Assembly (NCBI GenBank): GCA_021904315.1
Contig: CM038912.1
Span: 14,409,061-14,473,060, forward strand
Reading direction: 5' to 3'
DNA length: 64,000 nt
Origin: Sphagnum magellanicum
Lineage: Eukaryota; Streptophyta; Sphagnopsida; Sphagnales; Sphagnaceae
In this document: piece after piece, positions 36,776-50,985 of the stretch
How the letters are laid out: each line of letters opens with the position of its first letter
How positions within the stretch are numbered: the first letter of the stretch is position 1
Translations under genes and position numbers: made by a program
The notes under the pieces: generated by a model
Told to the model about the DNA's origin: nothing
Database searches by the model: none
What the model saw: only the letters and a program-made list of their open reading frames with translations

Positions 36776-38829
36776 AAGGATCTCAGCTCTGTTAAAAAAT
36801 TGTCAATATTTATTACAAAATCAACTCTGATGATGAGTTACAAACTGATGACAATGTTTTTGCCTTCACATCTTATATCCAAATAAATGTCATGCCATCA
36901 AAAACTAACATTCAGCAAACTAACTCGGTGTCGCACGCACACACACACACATATGTATAAATGGGCAGCCTAGCCCCATGCGGTGCTGGGCCCCCAAGAA
37001 GCCCACAAATCATGGCTGGATAAAAACACTCAATGGGTGGTGCGAAGGTGCCTGTGCTCTGTCATGGAGTGTTTTAAGAAGGGCCGTGTGAAAGATGTTA
37101 GGTGCCAAAACACATCCTTCATATTATCATGCAATCATGTGGCTCACAACTCCAATGTTAGCTTTCAAACTGTGGCTGCCTAGTGTGTATACACATGGTC
37201 CCAATATACATTAAAACACTTTCAAGTTGAAGGGACCACGCAGGAAGCTTCTATCTGCGCTCTCTCTCTCTCTCACACACACACAGATGAGCCATATGTA
37301 TTTCTGGTTGCTTGCACTTGTTACCTACTACTGGAGTCCGCCCACAAAGAGGGAGGGAAGGAGGGGGTGGGCTCCAAGCAGCAAACTTTTCAGGAATTGA
37401 ATGTAATCCCTGTACTTGTACCTAAAAAACATTGTAACAATAATTCAGGGCCTAAAGCATTATAAAGAACCAGAAAAAATTATATATATAATTTTAAATT
37501 TAGAAATGATCCAACTTTTGACATAAAGATCAAAAATAAATAAAAATTAACGTCTTTCAATCTCATCATGAAACCATTAACCTGAATGTGTTCTTTTTTG
37601 ACAATTTTTTTCATGTTTTTGACCCCCAAAAAAAGACAGAAATTTCTTGATTTTTATTTTAGTGTAAATTTGACTAGTTTGGCTAAATGTTTTGCAAAAT
37701 AATTGCAAATTTTTATATTAAAATTGGATGGGGAAAACACCAGTTAGGCCTTTCATTGGACTTACGGAATATTGATTACAAAATTTTGAAATTGAAAGTG
37801 AACAATTTCAACTGTATTTGTGACTTACTGTTATTATGTTAAAGTTGATATGAGACTTCTGTTGTGTTGCAAAGTAGATAACTTGAGGTCAAGTTTGTAT
37901 TAAAAATTTTGTCTTTCTGAAAAGAACCCCAAAGTGGGAACCACAGCCTACTCTTTCCAGGGGTTGTGCTTGATTGCACCACAGTGTGATGATGACGATG
38001 ATGATAAAGCTGATGAAGAGTGTTCAATTATTGTTGTTCCAGCTTGTGATCATCATAGGTGAACAGCAGGGGGGGGAACACAGGGAGGGGAAGAAAGCAT
38101 GAGGACAAAGCCCATATTTGCTTTAGGCAATTTCTCATTGTTGGATAACAACATCCCCTCATGCCAGCCAGCAGCACACATAGAATCATAGACAAGAATG
38201 ACCAGAACACCAGCAGCAAGCAGGTCTATTGTCCACAATCAAATCCACCTGATTACTTGACCCATCACCCACCAGTTGTTATAACTTATGACTTATCAAG
38301 GAATTACAACTGAGTTACCTACCAAGGTTCAGCTGTCATAAGCAGTGTTGTGCAGGTATATTGTCTTTCATATATCCTAGGGTAAAGGGTATATATAAAT
38401 TTTCAGTTTATTTACCCAATGGATAAGGGTATATTATGATTTTTTTTCCATTAGGGTGGGATCTGGGTAAACAAATTTTATAATTTTGAATAGATAGTAA
38501 GGTCTGGGTACCCTTATCATATCCCCCTGGTTAGGGTTTAAAAAAACAGTGAATAAATTTATCTTATTTATTGAAACATGGGAAAAACAAAATTCACACT
38601 TTGAAATTTATTTAGACAACTTTCATAGGCCTAAATCCAGTGGGACTATGCACATATGTGATGTCAAATTACAATGAAAAAATTGCATGAGAATGTTTCA
38701 ATTTTTAATTCCTAAACATACATAAAATGAGAAGCCATTGACATCAAATTGGACAACATGCCACTTGCCCTACTAAATATAAATGTAAATCTAAGAATCA
38801 AAATTTGTCATACCAACAAGTTCAACCTA
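36776..38829. other. Spacer with CA/CT microsatellites, no supported gene
   Basis: CA repeat at about 36935-36952 and CT/CA repeat at about 37260-37286. Short frames (36983-37183, 37839-38238) lack domains. Confidence 0.5.
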
Positions 38830-41250
38830 GTGATCTAATTGGTCTTCAAACTCCTCTTCAATTTGATCTAAGAAATCTATTTCAACATCCCCAAAGTCAT
38901 CAAAAGACTTAACCCTTACAAATGCTTGACAACTAAAGTGTGGATCATCTAGCTAATTCTTGAAAATTAAAGCAAGTTGATATAAATTTTTGATTCCAAG
39001 TCAACATCTATGAAGCCCTACCAAAACCTCAACAATAAGAAAAATCCATTATGCTTCAATTTAGCTTCTCACAATACTTAAAATCTAATGACCCAAGTAT
39101 CCAACAACAAGAAACTATAACTCATGTGTTTTCCATCATTTTAATGGGTCTTCACAAAACTTTGCGACCAATTGTCAATTTTGAAAACATGCAAGTCCCA
39201 TCGCACATATAGTCAAAAACAAATTGTTAGCATTACACATTTGATTTAGATATATTTTATTAAAATCTATGATTGCAAAAATTAAAAACTTACATGTTTC
39301 ATGACAATTTGATCTTAAGTCAATCTTGCACCAAACATCAACAATAGTCATTCTTGGGAGGTAGAATTTGATGGGTGTTTTGCAAAAGGATGAGTTTTTT
39401 ATAAGTTGAACACAAAAGGTGAATTAGAGTTTCAAAATCATACCTTGTTCTAATTGTGGGTTTTTCTATTCCCACATCACTACTCAAAATAAAAGGATCC
39501 TTGAATATGGGATCAAGCATTAAAGCCAACATCATGTGAGTTCTTTTAATCAAATTGATGCAAACAGTCCAAAAATGGAACAAACATACAAATGACTTCT
39601 AATCACATGGACTACTTGCTAACAAGAGCAATTTTGCATCAATTGAAATGGGGGAATAGAGCTCATTTAGATTTATAATTCAAGTCTCTCATTGGTCAAT
39701 TTCACACAAAGGTTAATTGCATTTGCAAATGCATCATTCAACAACCAATAACCATGACATTGATTTAGCACATAGCTTGATACGACCTAAGCCAAGGTTG
39801 AAGTAATGATTTTTGCTATGGCCTAAATATGTGGTGTTGGAAATCTACCTTATAAAACCAATGTTTGTTGATTGTAACAAACATGAATAGTAACCCTAAA
39901 TTCATGGGCTTGTTGGAACATTGTTAAATTCAAAGTAAACTTTATTTTCATTTATGTGATTAGTTTCCATGTCACAAACTTACAACTAAACAAGCTTTTG
40001 TCCACTCTACCCCTCCTTTTCCTAAATTTTTTTGGCCATGTTTCAATTGAAGATTGTGTAGATTTTATGTTTACAAATTGAAACCTAAACTTACCTTCTT
40101 ATTAAAAGTGGCATATTGGCAAGTTTTTAAAAGGGCATGACCAAAACAAACACCTTCAAGGGTGTAAGCAAGATATTTTGTACATACTTGGCACCTTGTT
40201 TTCTACTTGAAAACATGAAAAAAATAGTCTTTAAACTTTTAACCTTCCTCTAGCATTTTAAACAAATGAAATTTTTAGTTTTTTTTATGGGAATCTCTAG
40301 CATCCTTCTAGCTTCTCAAAGCAATTTGTGTCATATCATTTAGACTTTTACAAATATCCCAAAAGTATCCCCAACAATTACGTCATTTTTCAAAGGTTGG
40401 GAATGATTTTAGTTATCAAAACAAATTCCATTAACAAAAAAAATAATATTAAAATGTACAGCACTTCAATATTGAAGTGCTTGAAAAAAAAACCAAATAT
40501 TTGCAAATATATTTCACCTACTTTCAAATTTCAAGTACTTGAACTTTATTTTTAAACTGCCACAAATTTTATGTTTAATTCAAATACTTGCAAGTAGTTT
40601 TTAAAAACATGATGATAACAATTTAGCTTTTGAAATCCATTCAAAAAAAAGTTAAGAAATAATGTACCCAAATATAATATTATTATCCTTATAAAATCAT
40701 ATACTCGTTAATCCTTTTATTTAAAAACCCCACTATATTGTTGCTTACACTACTTTTTTTATAGATTTTACCATGTTTTCACCATCAAATGGTGCTAATA
40801 TCCCCAATTTTTCATAATTAACAATTTGTTTAAAAACATTTGTCATTATAGATTTTTTTTTTAATTTTCATTTTTCAAATAGTCAATAATTTTGTTACTT
40901 AACATGTATTCCTTAAACAAAGTTTACAATTGACCAACAAAATTAATTATCATAAAAAAAATTTCCTCAACTAGAGAAATTGTGACATGATTTGGTTCCC
41001 AATCCAATGTTAAGAAATTAATCAAAAGGACAAAAGTATCAAATGCACCTTTGTTCATCCAAAGGTCAAATGTTACTATGATAAAAACTACAACAGTGAC
41101 GTAGATGTCCAATTTGATTAGATGTCCACATTGACAAATAATCGAAAAGGTGAATAATGGGTGGACCAATTTGCCATAGATCCAAAATCCCTATTTACTC
41201 AAAATCTTGATCAAATTTTGGACATTACACTTAATTTACATTTGTTTCTT
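38830..41250 (-). mobile_element. Decayed hAT-superfamily transposase
   Basis: Two separated stretches match hAT transposases of the plant BED-finger type in the right order on the minus strand. At 41169-40924 is VTFDLWMNKGAFDTF, then INFLTLDWEPNHVTI, the region holding the first catalytic aspartate (FDLWM). At 39583-39338 is MMLALMLDPIFKD, then RTRYDFETLIHLLC, a block usual in the C-terminal half. Near 38920-38830 an acidic tail reading is also visible. The intervening sequence is interrupted in all frames, so the gene is dead. I could not define terminal repeats, so the element borders are approximate. Confidence 0.7.
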
Positions 41251-44200
41251 GCATATTTTTTCCATGTCATTAATGTCTCATTTACAATTTTTCTTTATTG
41301 AAGCATGTAAGCAAAAATACCATAAAACACCTCTTCCTCCAATGTGATATGGACTTATCAAACAATGCTCCTAATTAGCCCATTCAAAAGTTCATAAGTA
41401 TGATCCTAGAATTCAATTAATTCATTTTTTGTACCCTTAGTTTCCTTATTATGTATCTTATTAATTTCAAATCCCTAACACATACCCCATCAATCAATGG
41501 ACCGTATCATAGTCCACATAAAAATGGTAGTCACAAGTATGTTCCATGAATTTTCAATTCAAAAGTTTATGGCTTTTACGATTTTTTAGAATTTGTAAAA
41601 ATATTTTGTGCATCATGTAGATCTTTAAACCAAGTTTATTTTAATAAATTTCAAAATTTATAAAAGAACATGGACATTGCAATGACAACCAGAAGGCATA
41701 ATGGCTTATGTGACACCCAAATTTGCACTATGAGAAATCACGTTTGTTGAAACCACACTACCCTGCAACTAACACTCAAAAAACAACTCATATACAACTA
41801 TTATGCAACTATCCCTTGGGTATTTCAACTACTATGCAACTATCCCCTTAAAAATATTGTGTACTAATAAATAAACTACCAAGTTAGAAAAACAATTAAT
41901 TATATTATAGTTGCAAGTGAGTTGAAAATGGGTCTTCTATACGATAATTTATACACATTGTGCATACATATGTAGTCAACCATGTTTGATTTTTTCAAGA
42001 GTTACATTGTAATTACATGTGGCAATTATTTTAGAACTATTAAAAATGTGTTACTAAAACAACAACTATGTTGCAACTAATGTACAATGTATATACATGC
42101 AATCATGCCACATGTCCACATTTCCACCACCCATTTTAAGATACATTTGTAATTAATTTTCGATTATGCTCATTGATACAATTCGTATGGCCACTAATGC
42201 GTCACTACTAAAGTACTATTGTTCAACTATTAATGACTATAATACAATTATTTATAACTTAATATGGATACATATTCATCAATTATTTATATTTTCATCA
42301 TATGTGTTTCATTTTGAATGATTTAAAATCTTATGGGAATATAGGGTAGGAGTTTCTTTAGGTGTTACCACTTGGAACCATCACACCTTGATTTTTTGGC
42401 CCCATCAAACTTTGAAAAATAATAAGAAACATTTAAATAAATATTTTCATTTTTTTAATGAATACATTTATTAGGTTCCATAGATTTTGAAATTTCAATA
42501 ACATTATTGTGTATTTTGATGTTTCTAATCCTTGCATTTAAAAAAAGTTTCAAGAATGTAATGATGGTTCCTTTCCATAAATTTTTTGGTTAAGAACAAA
42601 AATTTGAAATGCAATTTTGGAATTTTCCTGAGAATTTTTTTCCTAAGGTAATTTGAAAGTTAGATGAAAGCAAATTAAGGGTGACCACTTTTCACCAAAA
42701 AAGGTGATGTATAACAAATATTATAGTATGTAGTAAGCTAAAATCTTGATGGTATTTTTTGGCTATCCTAAACACAAGCAAAAAATTTAAAATTTTGCAT
42801 GACAACATTTTGGAACTCAAATTTTACTTTGAGTGAAAATTAATCTTGATCCAATGATTATATGAAGAGGATTGGATAAAATTAATGTACATATAATATA
42901 TAACTTATAATTTCTCAACGGCCATAGGGCCCCATGTTTGTGGTTCATGAAACAATTACCAAACAAAAAAAATTGAAAAAATAGTGCAATGCCCATCTAT
43001 AAATCTCTTCCTCTTTGATATGGTAGTGGTTTTTTCCTTATATATATAGTGCATTTATTGTTCAAAAATGCAAAAAACACTTTTTTTTTTAATGAAATTT
43101 CATCCAAAAACTTTAAATCTCTAAATGGTCCTAGATGTCATTCATGTATATCACTATCATACACCATAAAAAAATTCACCCAAGAATTCCATCCATAACC
43201 TTAATTTTGAAGTATATATGCAATTTTTTCAAACTTTGTGACAAGTTTTATTTTGTCACAAATATATTCCATATGTTTAAGTTTTTCATTTTTTATTGGA
43301 TTTTTAAGAATAATTGATTAGATTAAATTTCAAGTTAATCAAATATACTTAAAACAAACAAAAATAATCCAAGATGTGATGTCCATACATTACCAAAAAA
43401 AGTAATTGCAAAAAAATTATACTTGTGATTACAATTTTTGGGGGGCTTAATGCGCTTATGCGCAATCATTATATTTTTAGGTTTTTATTAAGAAATTAAC
43501 TGAATAAACATAATTTAGTTATGAATTTCCAAAGTTAAGGCTATCAATTTATGAAGGGGTCATTTTAATTAAAAATAAAGATATTTAACAATTTCAAAAA
43601 AAAAATTCCAAAATAAACTTCAAACCATATATTAATGCATGCAATTGATAAACATGAGGGAAAAAAAAATTAGTTGTGAAAATTTAAAGTAAAGGGCCTA
43701 GGAAAGTGGTTTGGTTGTTTTTGGTTCCTTTTTCATTCCTTGAAGTGGTTTCTAATGATACCAACCAAGGATACTTTCACCCAGTGCTACCTTAAGTTTT
43801 AGACATGATCTTTGAAATGCAAGGGAAAATGCGTGATGAAAAAATAACAAGGAGAAATGAACTTTCTAACTTACAAAACTTTTTTTTTTTTTTTTTGGGG
43901 ACCCTTCTTACTTTCAAACCTCATAACTTTCTTCTTTTTTATTAATTTTAAACAATTTAAAGTGTTACATGAGCACCACCTGAAGTTCTAAAAATCATCT
44001 TTGAACTTTAATAGCAATAGAACAACATACAAGGAATTTTGTTGGTGTTTGGGAATTGGTTTTTGTAACATTTGGTGACTTGTTTTTGAATTATTAACCC
44101 CCTTTACTTTGGGGGGCCATAACTTTCTCAATTCTATTCCGTTTTTGACGATTTTTAATGCACCAAATGTGACAATTCAAGTTTTGCTTACACGCCAACT

Positions 44201-46500
44201 CCCCTTAGATCTAACGTACTTTGAACACTTAAATATTATAGTTGCAACTCAATTTGCAATTAATGAACAACTAAAAGATTTAACCCATATGCTTTGTCTT
44301 TGAATCCCATGCTACCAACTATATAGAGAAGGCTTGTTCTCTTATATTCTCACATTAAAATACATGTGTCATTTTGGGATGAGCTTTAAAAAACTTAACT
44401 TAAAGGCAAGACATAAAATAAAAACTAAAATTTCATGGCTATTATTTAATGCACTTAATCTTGTGTTTTCCTACCTAATTAACTACCTAGGTAAGTAAAT
44501 AGGTCCTATTTTCTACCTATTTATGTAGGTAGGTAGGTCCTAGGTAAATATGTAGGTATGTAGGTTTTAAAACCTACTAACCTACTTACCTATGGTTATG
44601 TACGACCTACCTAACTACTATAAATTTTTAAATTTTTTTTTTCAAAATACAATTAATATGCCATGTGACAAAAAATTTATTATGCCACATGTCACAATCT
44701 CGAACCATCATTAATAATCATAATGGATGATGGAAGTCAATATTTCAAAAAAAATTATGTCCAAAAATCTTCATAATGCCACGTGTCATATTTTAATAGA
44801 TGGATGATAATTAATAACATCAGCATAACATCATGTGTGTAGTTACAATGAATTACACTGTATATATGAAGAGTTGCAAATGTCCTTTGCAACTCAAAAA
44901 TTGATTTACAAGGCCAATTGCAAAACACCCTTTTTTTCATAATGTCAGTCTGCCCATTTGTGCATGCACCCATCTCAACCAAGTTGACTTATTCAAAATA
45001 CACATGTCATTCAAGCCCTTAACTTCTGATCAAGAAAGATCAATTAGTCAACTTCAACCGTTTGAAAAACCAAGAATTTAGTAGTTTAGGTCCATGAGGG
45101 TGAAGAAGTTGTTTTTTCTAGCTCACCTTCATACTTGACATAGTTTCATTTGTGGTTCATTGAAGGTAGGTGGATGTGTTGCTTATTGTTTTTTCAAAGT
45201 TGTTTTGTTTTTGTGCATTTTCTACATAAAATCAAAATTATGATTTATTCATCTGCTTTTTTTAAAAAAATTTGCTAACCATAGATTAATGTCATGTGTA
45301 AATGTCCTAATTCATTTTAATTAGCAATAGAATCACATATGTAAGATCTGTTAGGTTTAGGTTACATAAAGGTAAATTGATTATTTGTAAACTAGATTCA
45401 TTTTTCTTGAAGCAATGAGATTTGCACATTTTAAACCTTGGAAGAATTTTTCATACTTTAATCATTTGAAATACTTCTTCATCCATGGCATTTTGTTGTG
45501 GCCTCAATGTTTATTCCAATTTCATTCATCTTATTTTACTGATAAGTGTTTAGAGAAACTAATGTGGCAAATAAACAAACATGTTAGCTTTGTTGCTAGT
45601 AGATTTTCCACACTAATGATAATGGAATCATTTTGAAAAACTTTGCATGCTTTAAATCGATTGTGAATTATCTCCCAATTTCCTAATTAAAGGATATGTT
45701 AAGTGCATATATGACATTTTGAAAAATAATGATCTTATCACATGATCTTACAATTTTCAATTACATTTACATCATTCCTCACAACTTCAAATATTAAGAC
45801 TAATTTTTTTTCTAAATGATGGCAATAAAAAATTTAATTTAATTTTAGGGTGGCTCAAATATGTGGATATTACAAAATTAAATGATAACAATGTGTGGAA
45901 AAAATGTTTTTTCACATGTTAGCATCCAAACAATACTTTGTTTAAGTAGGTGCATGGTTGGGTGCACTATTTTTAGAATAATGAGAAAGTGCTTTTATAG
46001 TAGGTGTGATTATAATTTATTTTTTTTAGTATATGTTAAATTTTGTCAACATGGACTATTTTTTTAAGGTATAGACATGGATATACACATGGGCTAATTG
46101 ATTGTGATGTTTTGAAAAAAAAACAAATGTTACTAGTACAAAAGTGGGGTGTTAAATCACTATGGGACCTTAAAATCAAAATTGGTTCACAAGCCACTTT
46201 AGTGATTTCACCTTGGTTTAAATTATTTCACTATAGGGTCATTATGTAAACACCATGTTTCACTACTAATTGACATAATTCACTATTATTATTCACTATA
46301 GCAAATAGGTTTATTTTTATGTTGTTTTAAATATCTTAAGTTATTCTACATTATACCTTATGTTATTTTAAGTTACCCTATGTTATTCTAAATTATATTT
46401 TAAGTTATTATAATTTATTATAAGTTTTTTAATCTGAAAGTATCATAGGTTATATTTTAACTTTTATAAGTTTTATCTTATTTTAGTTATTTTATTTTAA
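41251..46500. other. Very AT-rich repeat-derived spacer, no supported gene
   Basis: Contains a TAGG/CCTA-rich patch (44470-44620) like those inside the CACTA elements, and a weak ~195-bp duplication around 43905-44300 (both parts contain CATAACTTTC after a CTTACTTT/CTTTACTTT block). Small frames have no recognisable domains. Confidence 0.45.
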
Positions 46501-46534
46501 GTTATTATATGTTATTTCAAGTTATACAAAATAG

Positions 46535-46660
46535 ACTATTCAAGGTCATTTTATTATATTTTATTATAGGTTATTTTATCTTAAAATATATTAATTTTAG
46601 ATAACATAAAACAAAACAACATAAAATAACCTAAAATATAATAAAATAACTTAACAGGGT
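46535..46660. repeat. AT-only imperfect palindrome
   Basis: TTTTATTATATTTTA and GGTTATTTTAT on the left are mirrored by ATAAAATAACC and TAAAATATAATAAAA on the right. The array of TTATTTTAAGTTAT-like units extends left to about 46320. It can form a long hairpin or cruciform. Confidence 0.6.
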
Positions 46661-47182
46661 GAAAATCCTTTAAAGTGTAACACACAAGATTAAAAAAAAT
46701 TATTTTACCCTATATTTTGATCCCCATAAAAAATAATGACTCAAAAGTTGTCAAATATTTTTAAAGGATTATATTATAAACCATTACAATTTTAAATTTC
46801 ATCATAATCATCCATAAATGGGTAAAAATATAATCAAAGGAGCCATTCAAGTGAATGAACATTCTTTATTACTACATTTTTGTATGTTTGAAAGATCATA
46901 AATGAAGCTACAAGCATAATAATTTGGATTGTCATAATTGTCTTTGGAAAATTTTCCATCAATTGCAAAGTTTACATGTTCAAAACTTGACATAAATCAA
47001 AAATGTTTTTGAATGTTCAAAGCACTCAAACCTCAAAAATGGACAATCCTTATTTTTTTCAAATAAAACATCTTTTTTTTCTACCAAACATGCACCATTC
47101 CTTTTGAAAATTGAAAAGGATTTTAACATTGATGATTAAAAGGGCTAAAGGACTTGAACTACTGAAAATTGCTTTTATAACC

Positions 47183-49069
47183 CATTAAAAGAAATTTGAA
47201 AATCAACAACTAGATTTGTGATTAAAAATAGCATAGTCACCTAAGACAAGTGCCATAAGATAGTTAGTCGCAAAAGACATGACATGGCCATGAAATTGAA
47301 AGTGTAGTCGTAAACTTTACAACTAGGCCAGAATTCCTCGTCCATTGTCATGGATGTTCCATAATATGACATGGAACCCCAATTTGTGATAGTTGCATGT
47401 TACCAAATGTGCCATTGATGGGTGGTTAGGATTCAACCACATGGTAATTTAAAGAACCAATGGCAATAAAACATGTGGCAATTTTTCATTTGTTCAAAAT
47501 ATATATTTTATAATTATAATTATTAAATAATATAATTCATTATATTCAAGATTATAATTCATTCATTATAATCTATCCTAGGCTAGGGTAGAATAAACTA
47601 CCTAGCATAAGTTAAGTAGGTAGGTAGGATCCTATTCATTTTGTTCGAGACAAGCCTTTTAATTGGCTCATCCCATATGGCATATGCACTATGTTTATAG
47701 TGCATACCATGAATCTAGTCCATTCTTTCACCTACTTATATACTTCACAAGTTTGAAGTTGTAAACAAAGGATATGGGATAAATTTTAATGAAAGGGAAA
47801 CACTACAACACTACAACATTATCACATCCTTTCTCCCATACAAAAACATTATCATATATCAACACAATAAAATATTTACTATTTTCCTTAACTATTTATT
47901 ACCTATCCTACTTACTACCTACTACCTATCCTACTTATCACATACTACCTAGGCTACATTTAATAAATTAATTGTTTAACATAGCTAATTAATTAATCAA
48001 TTAATTAACACAAAAACATTATGACATATCCACAAAATAAAATATCTCTTGTTTAACTTATAACCTAGTTACCTACCTACTACCTACTATGTACCTAGCC
48101 TACCTAATAAATTAATTACCTAGCCTAATTTAATAAATTAATTGTTTAACATAGCTAATTAACTAATCAATTAATACAAAAACAATATGACATATCCACA
48201 AAATAAAATATCTCTTGCTTAACTTATAACCTATGTAGGTTACATACCTACTATTTATTATCTAGCCTACCTAATAAATTAATTACCTAGCCTACATTTA
48301 ATAAATTAATTCTTTAACATAGCTAATTAATTGATCAATTAATATAAAACATTATGACATCCACAACATAAAATACCTCTTGCTTAGCCTACCTACCTAC
48401 CTACCTACCTACTAGTACGTATCCTACTTATTACATACTACCTAATTAGTTGATAATTACATACTACCTAATTAATTGATAATTAAGTACCTAATTTAAT
48501 TTTTGTTAAAAATCTAACTACCACAAAAACAAAATATAAAAATGTTTTAACCAAATTGGTGAACAAAATAGTGTTATGGTGATATATAGCCAAAATTAAA
48601 ATGGTTAATCTAGATTAATGTATTGAATTAAATTATATTTATGTTGAAAATTTATGGAATTACCATGTGCACCATGTAGGCTAATTTGAGATAGTCAACA
48701 ATTTATATTGTTCATAGTTGTAAAAAGAATATAGTTGTTGTCAAATGCAATTCAATTGTCATCCATAAGTGGACAGACAAGAGAAAACAAACAAAATATG
48801 TCAAATTTTCATCTACATTTTGACTTAAAACTTTTGCACTCATATCATGCAATTACATATTTGATTAATAGTTGGTTGGACCCGTCATTTAGTCGCACAT
48901 GCAGTCGTATATACTTGCAATTGCATGGACTGATAAGATTACAAAGATCACAGTTGCAAACTAAGTAGGTTTAAACAACAATTATATTATAGTTACAAAA
49001 AGGATTTTGAAACTTATTAACATTTTCTAGACAAAATGATGGTCGAAATGGACAAGATTTCTTCTACTG
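47183..49069. mobile_element. Non-autonomous CACTA (En/Spm-like) element 3, target duplication ACC
   Basis: The left end CATTAAAAGAAATTTG and the right end (read inward) CAGTAGAAGAAATCTTG are CACTA-type termini close to those at 53003-54959. They are flanked by ACC at 47180-47182 and 49070-49072. Removing the element and one ACC restores ATAACCCACTTGAACACATT, matching ATAACCCATTTGAGCACATT in the unoccupied repeat at 59660-60330. The 1887-bp interior has no transposase and contains the 168-bp tandem array. Confidence 0.85.
47841..48490. repeat. Tandem array, four ~168-bp units rich in CCTA
   Basis: Units begin near 47841, 48011, 48177 and 48344 with AAAACATTATGACATATCC-like sequence. They carry CTACCTACCTA patches and TTTAATAAATTAATTGTTTA, and end with ATAGCTAATTAATTAATCAA. 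Spacing is 166-170 bp and the last unit is truncated. The array lies inside CACTA element 3. Confidence 0.85.
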
Positions 49070-49355
49070 ACCCACTTGAACACATTTGGCTCCAAAATGT
49101 TTTTAACCCTGAAAATTATGGATTTTGAAAATATGACTTTAACTAAAGTTGTTCATATTTATATGATAAAGGGTATGAATGCATAACATACATGATATAA
49201 AATCAATAAATGCAATGTTAAATGGAACACCTAAAATACGAAATTTAAAGTTATAAACCAACAAAAAACAACACATGTCAGGTGTTAAATCTTGGAAAGG
49301 ACTTTTACCTTGGCACCCTTAACTCCTTTGACTATGTTTTCATCCAAATGTGTCT

Positions 49356-50569
49356 TTACATGATAAAAAAAATTTAGTTCAAAAAGATTGAAAAGGGTGA
49401 CAATGTAATAAGATTTTGGTACACTTTAAAGAATTTGGACCCAAAATAAAATATCATGTAACAAAACAAGATAAAGACATTTGTTTAGTTTTGATTTTCA
49501 AATTTTTTTTGGAGGTAAAAGATTTAAAATTTAGATCTTGATTGTGATGGAGGTTAGGGTGATTGTTTATTACACACACACACAAAATTAGAAAGTTACT
49601 AGAGAAGATAATAGAGATACAAAATGTAGTTAAAAATTATGTTGGGCTATGAACCATAGATTTTCCTATTTTCATTTTTTATTTCTACACTTTTATACTA
49701 TAGATGTTTGATATGTTCAATTTGGAATTTAAAAAATAGTAAATGAATATACTCTAAACTTGTGGTGTTTTTTCATTGTAATAATTAAAATTTGTGATCA
49801 AATTTTAATTATCAGAAAGAATCCAAAATCTGGGAAATAATGGAACAATAACAATAATGAAAAAAATGTGTGAATATAATTTACAAATTCATTTAAATGG
49901 TTTAAAACAACAAATTATACGTGATTTAAGTGTTGTTTTGTGTATAATTTGTATTGATTTATTATTAAACATAAAGAAAATTTGAGTAAAATTTGCACCT
50001 ACGAAAGTCTAAACAATGAAAAGTATAAGAATTGAAATCAAAAGCATACAAGAAGTCAAAGGAAATTGAAAATTGATAGAACAATGTGAATTGGATGGTG
50101 ATTTGAAATCTACATGGGCAAATGGATGAAAATGCCAAGCTGTTAAACATGAATTGAAATCTTGAAAAGAATTGGGATGTAGAACAAGAGTTCTATGAAA
50201 CACCAATGTGGGTATAATTTTGGAACCAAGAAGTTTACAAACAAAAAAATGACTCGCATGGCATCAGGTGTTTTTAGTCATAATTAGAATAAAAAGAAAA
50301 GTTTGGATTGGGGCATTGCTACATAACATGGTTTATTTGCTAGTTTTTATGACTAAAACTTCAGTCATAACAGACAAGGGACAACTTTGTCTTCAATTAG
50401 ATTAGACCAGTCGTTTATGCCAAAAATGTGACCGAGTCTAATTTGACTAAATGTCCAGTTATGTGTATGTTGTGATTAAAGTGCCTATTGTCTGCTATGA
50501 TTGACTTGACAACATACCTAGTTGACATGTTTGCCAAATGGCATGTTTGTTGTGATTAAGATGATTAAT
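49356..50569. other. AT-rich spacer, no supported gene
   Basis: Only short frames without domains. Around 50335-50400 there is a palindromic TTTTATGACTAAAACTTCAG / TCATAA segment, reminiscent of CACTA subterminal sequence but without matching ends. Confidence 0.4.
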
Positions 50570-50985
50570 ATTTCACCCAATATCTAGGTGCCACATGGCA
50601 TGTCTACTATGACATGGTCCTATCCCTAGATGCCACATGCCATATATAATTTGACTAAAGTGATCAACAAATGGCCTTATATTTATTATTTTTCCAAAAA
50701 TTATTAACAATTGGCCTTGTAGTAAGGTGCCACATGAATGTTTGATTTGATTGAAATGAATGAAAAATGGCCTTATAATTAGGTACCACATAGGATGTCT
50801 AATCTAACTAAAATGACTAACAAATGGCCCTATAGTTAGGTGCCATATGGGCTGTTTAATTTGATAGAGATTACGAGCCCGATAATTAGGTGCCACATAT
50901 GCTATTTGATTTGACTAACATGACTAACAAATGGCCACATGGGTTGTCTAATATGACTGAAGTGACTAACAAATGAATATGTGTG
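50570..50985. repeat. Degenerate tandem repeat, ~56-bp unit
   Basis: AGGTGCCACAT-like sequence recurs at about 50586, 50628, 50725, 50781, 50838 and 50888. Each is followed by a T(A/G)TxTAATTTGACTAAA segment and AAATGGCC(T/C)TAT. Spacing in the central part is 50-57 bp. Confidence 0.65.

Larger units (their letters stand above)
46800..49355 (+). mobile_element. Older dispersed repeat P, split by a CACTA insertion
   Basis: The segments 46800-47182 and 49070-49355 are contiguous in a second, oppositely oriented copy at 59660-60330. Shared landmarks include AATCAAAGGAGCCA, TTTGGATTGTCATAATTGT, GTGGACAATCCTTAT/ATGGACAATCCTTAT, GAAAATTATGGATTTTGAAA and GGACTTTTACCTTGGC. Divergence is substantial, so the repeat predates the insertion. 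Its superfamily is not certain. Confidence 0.7.

Noticed and set aside
41734-41760. CACTATGAGAAATCACG as a possible fourth CACTA left end
   Set aside because: No matching right terminus with a 3-bp duplication was found downstream.
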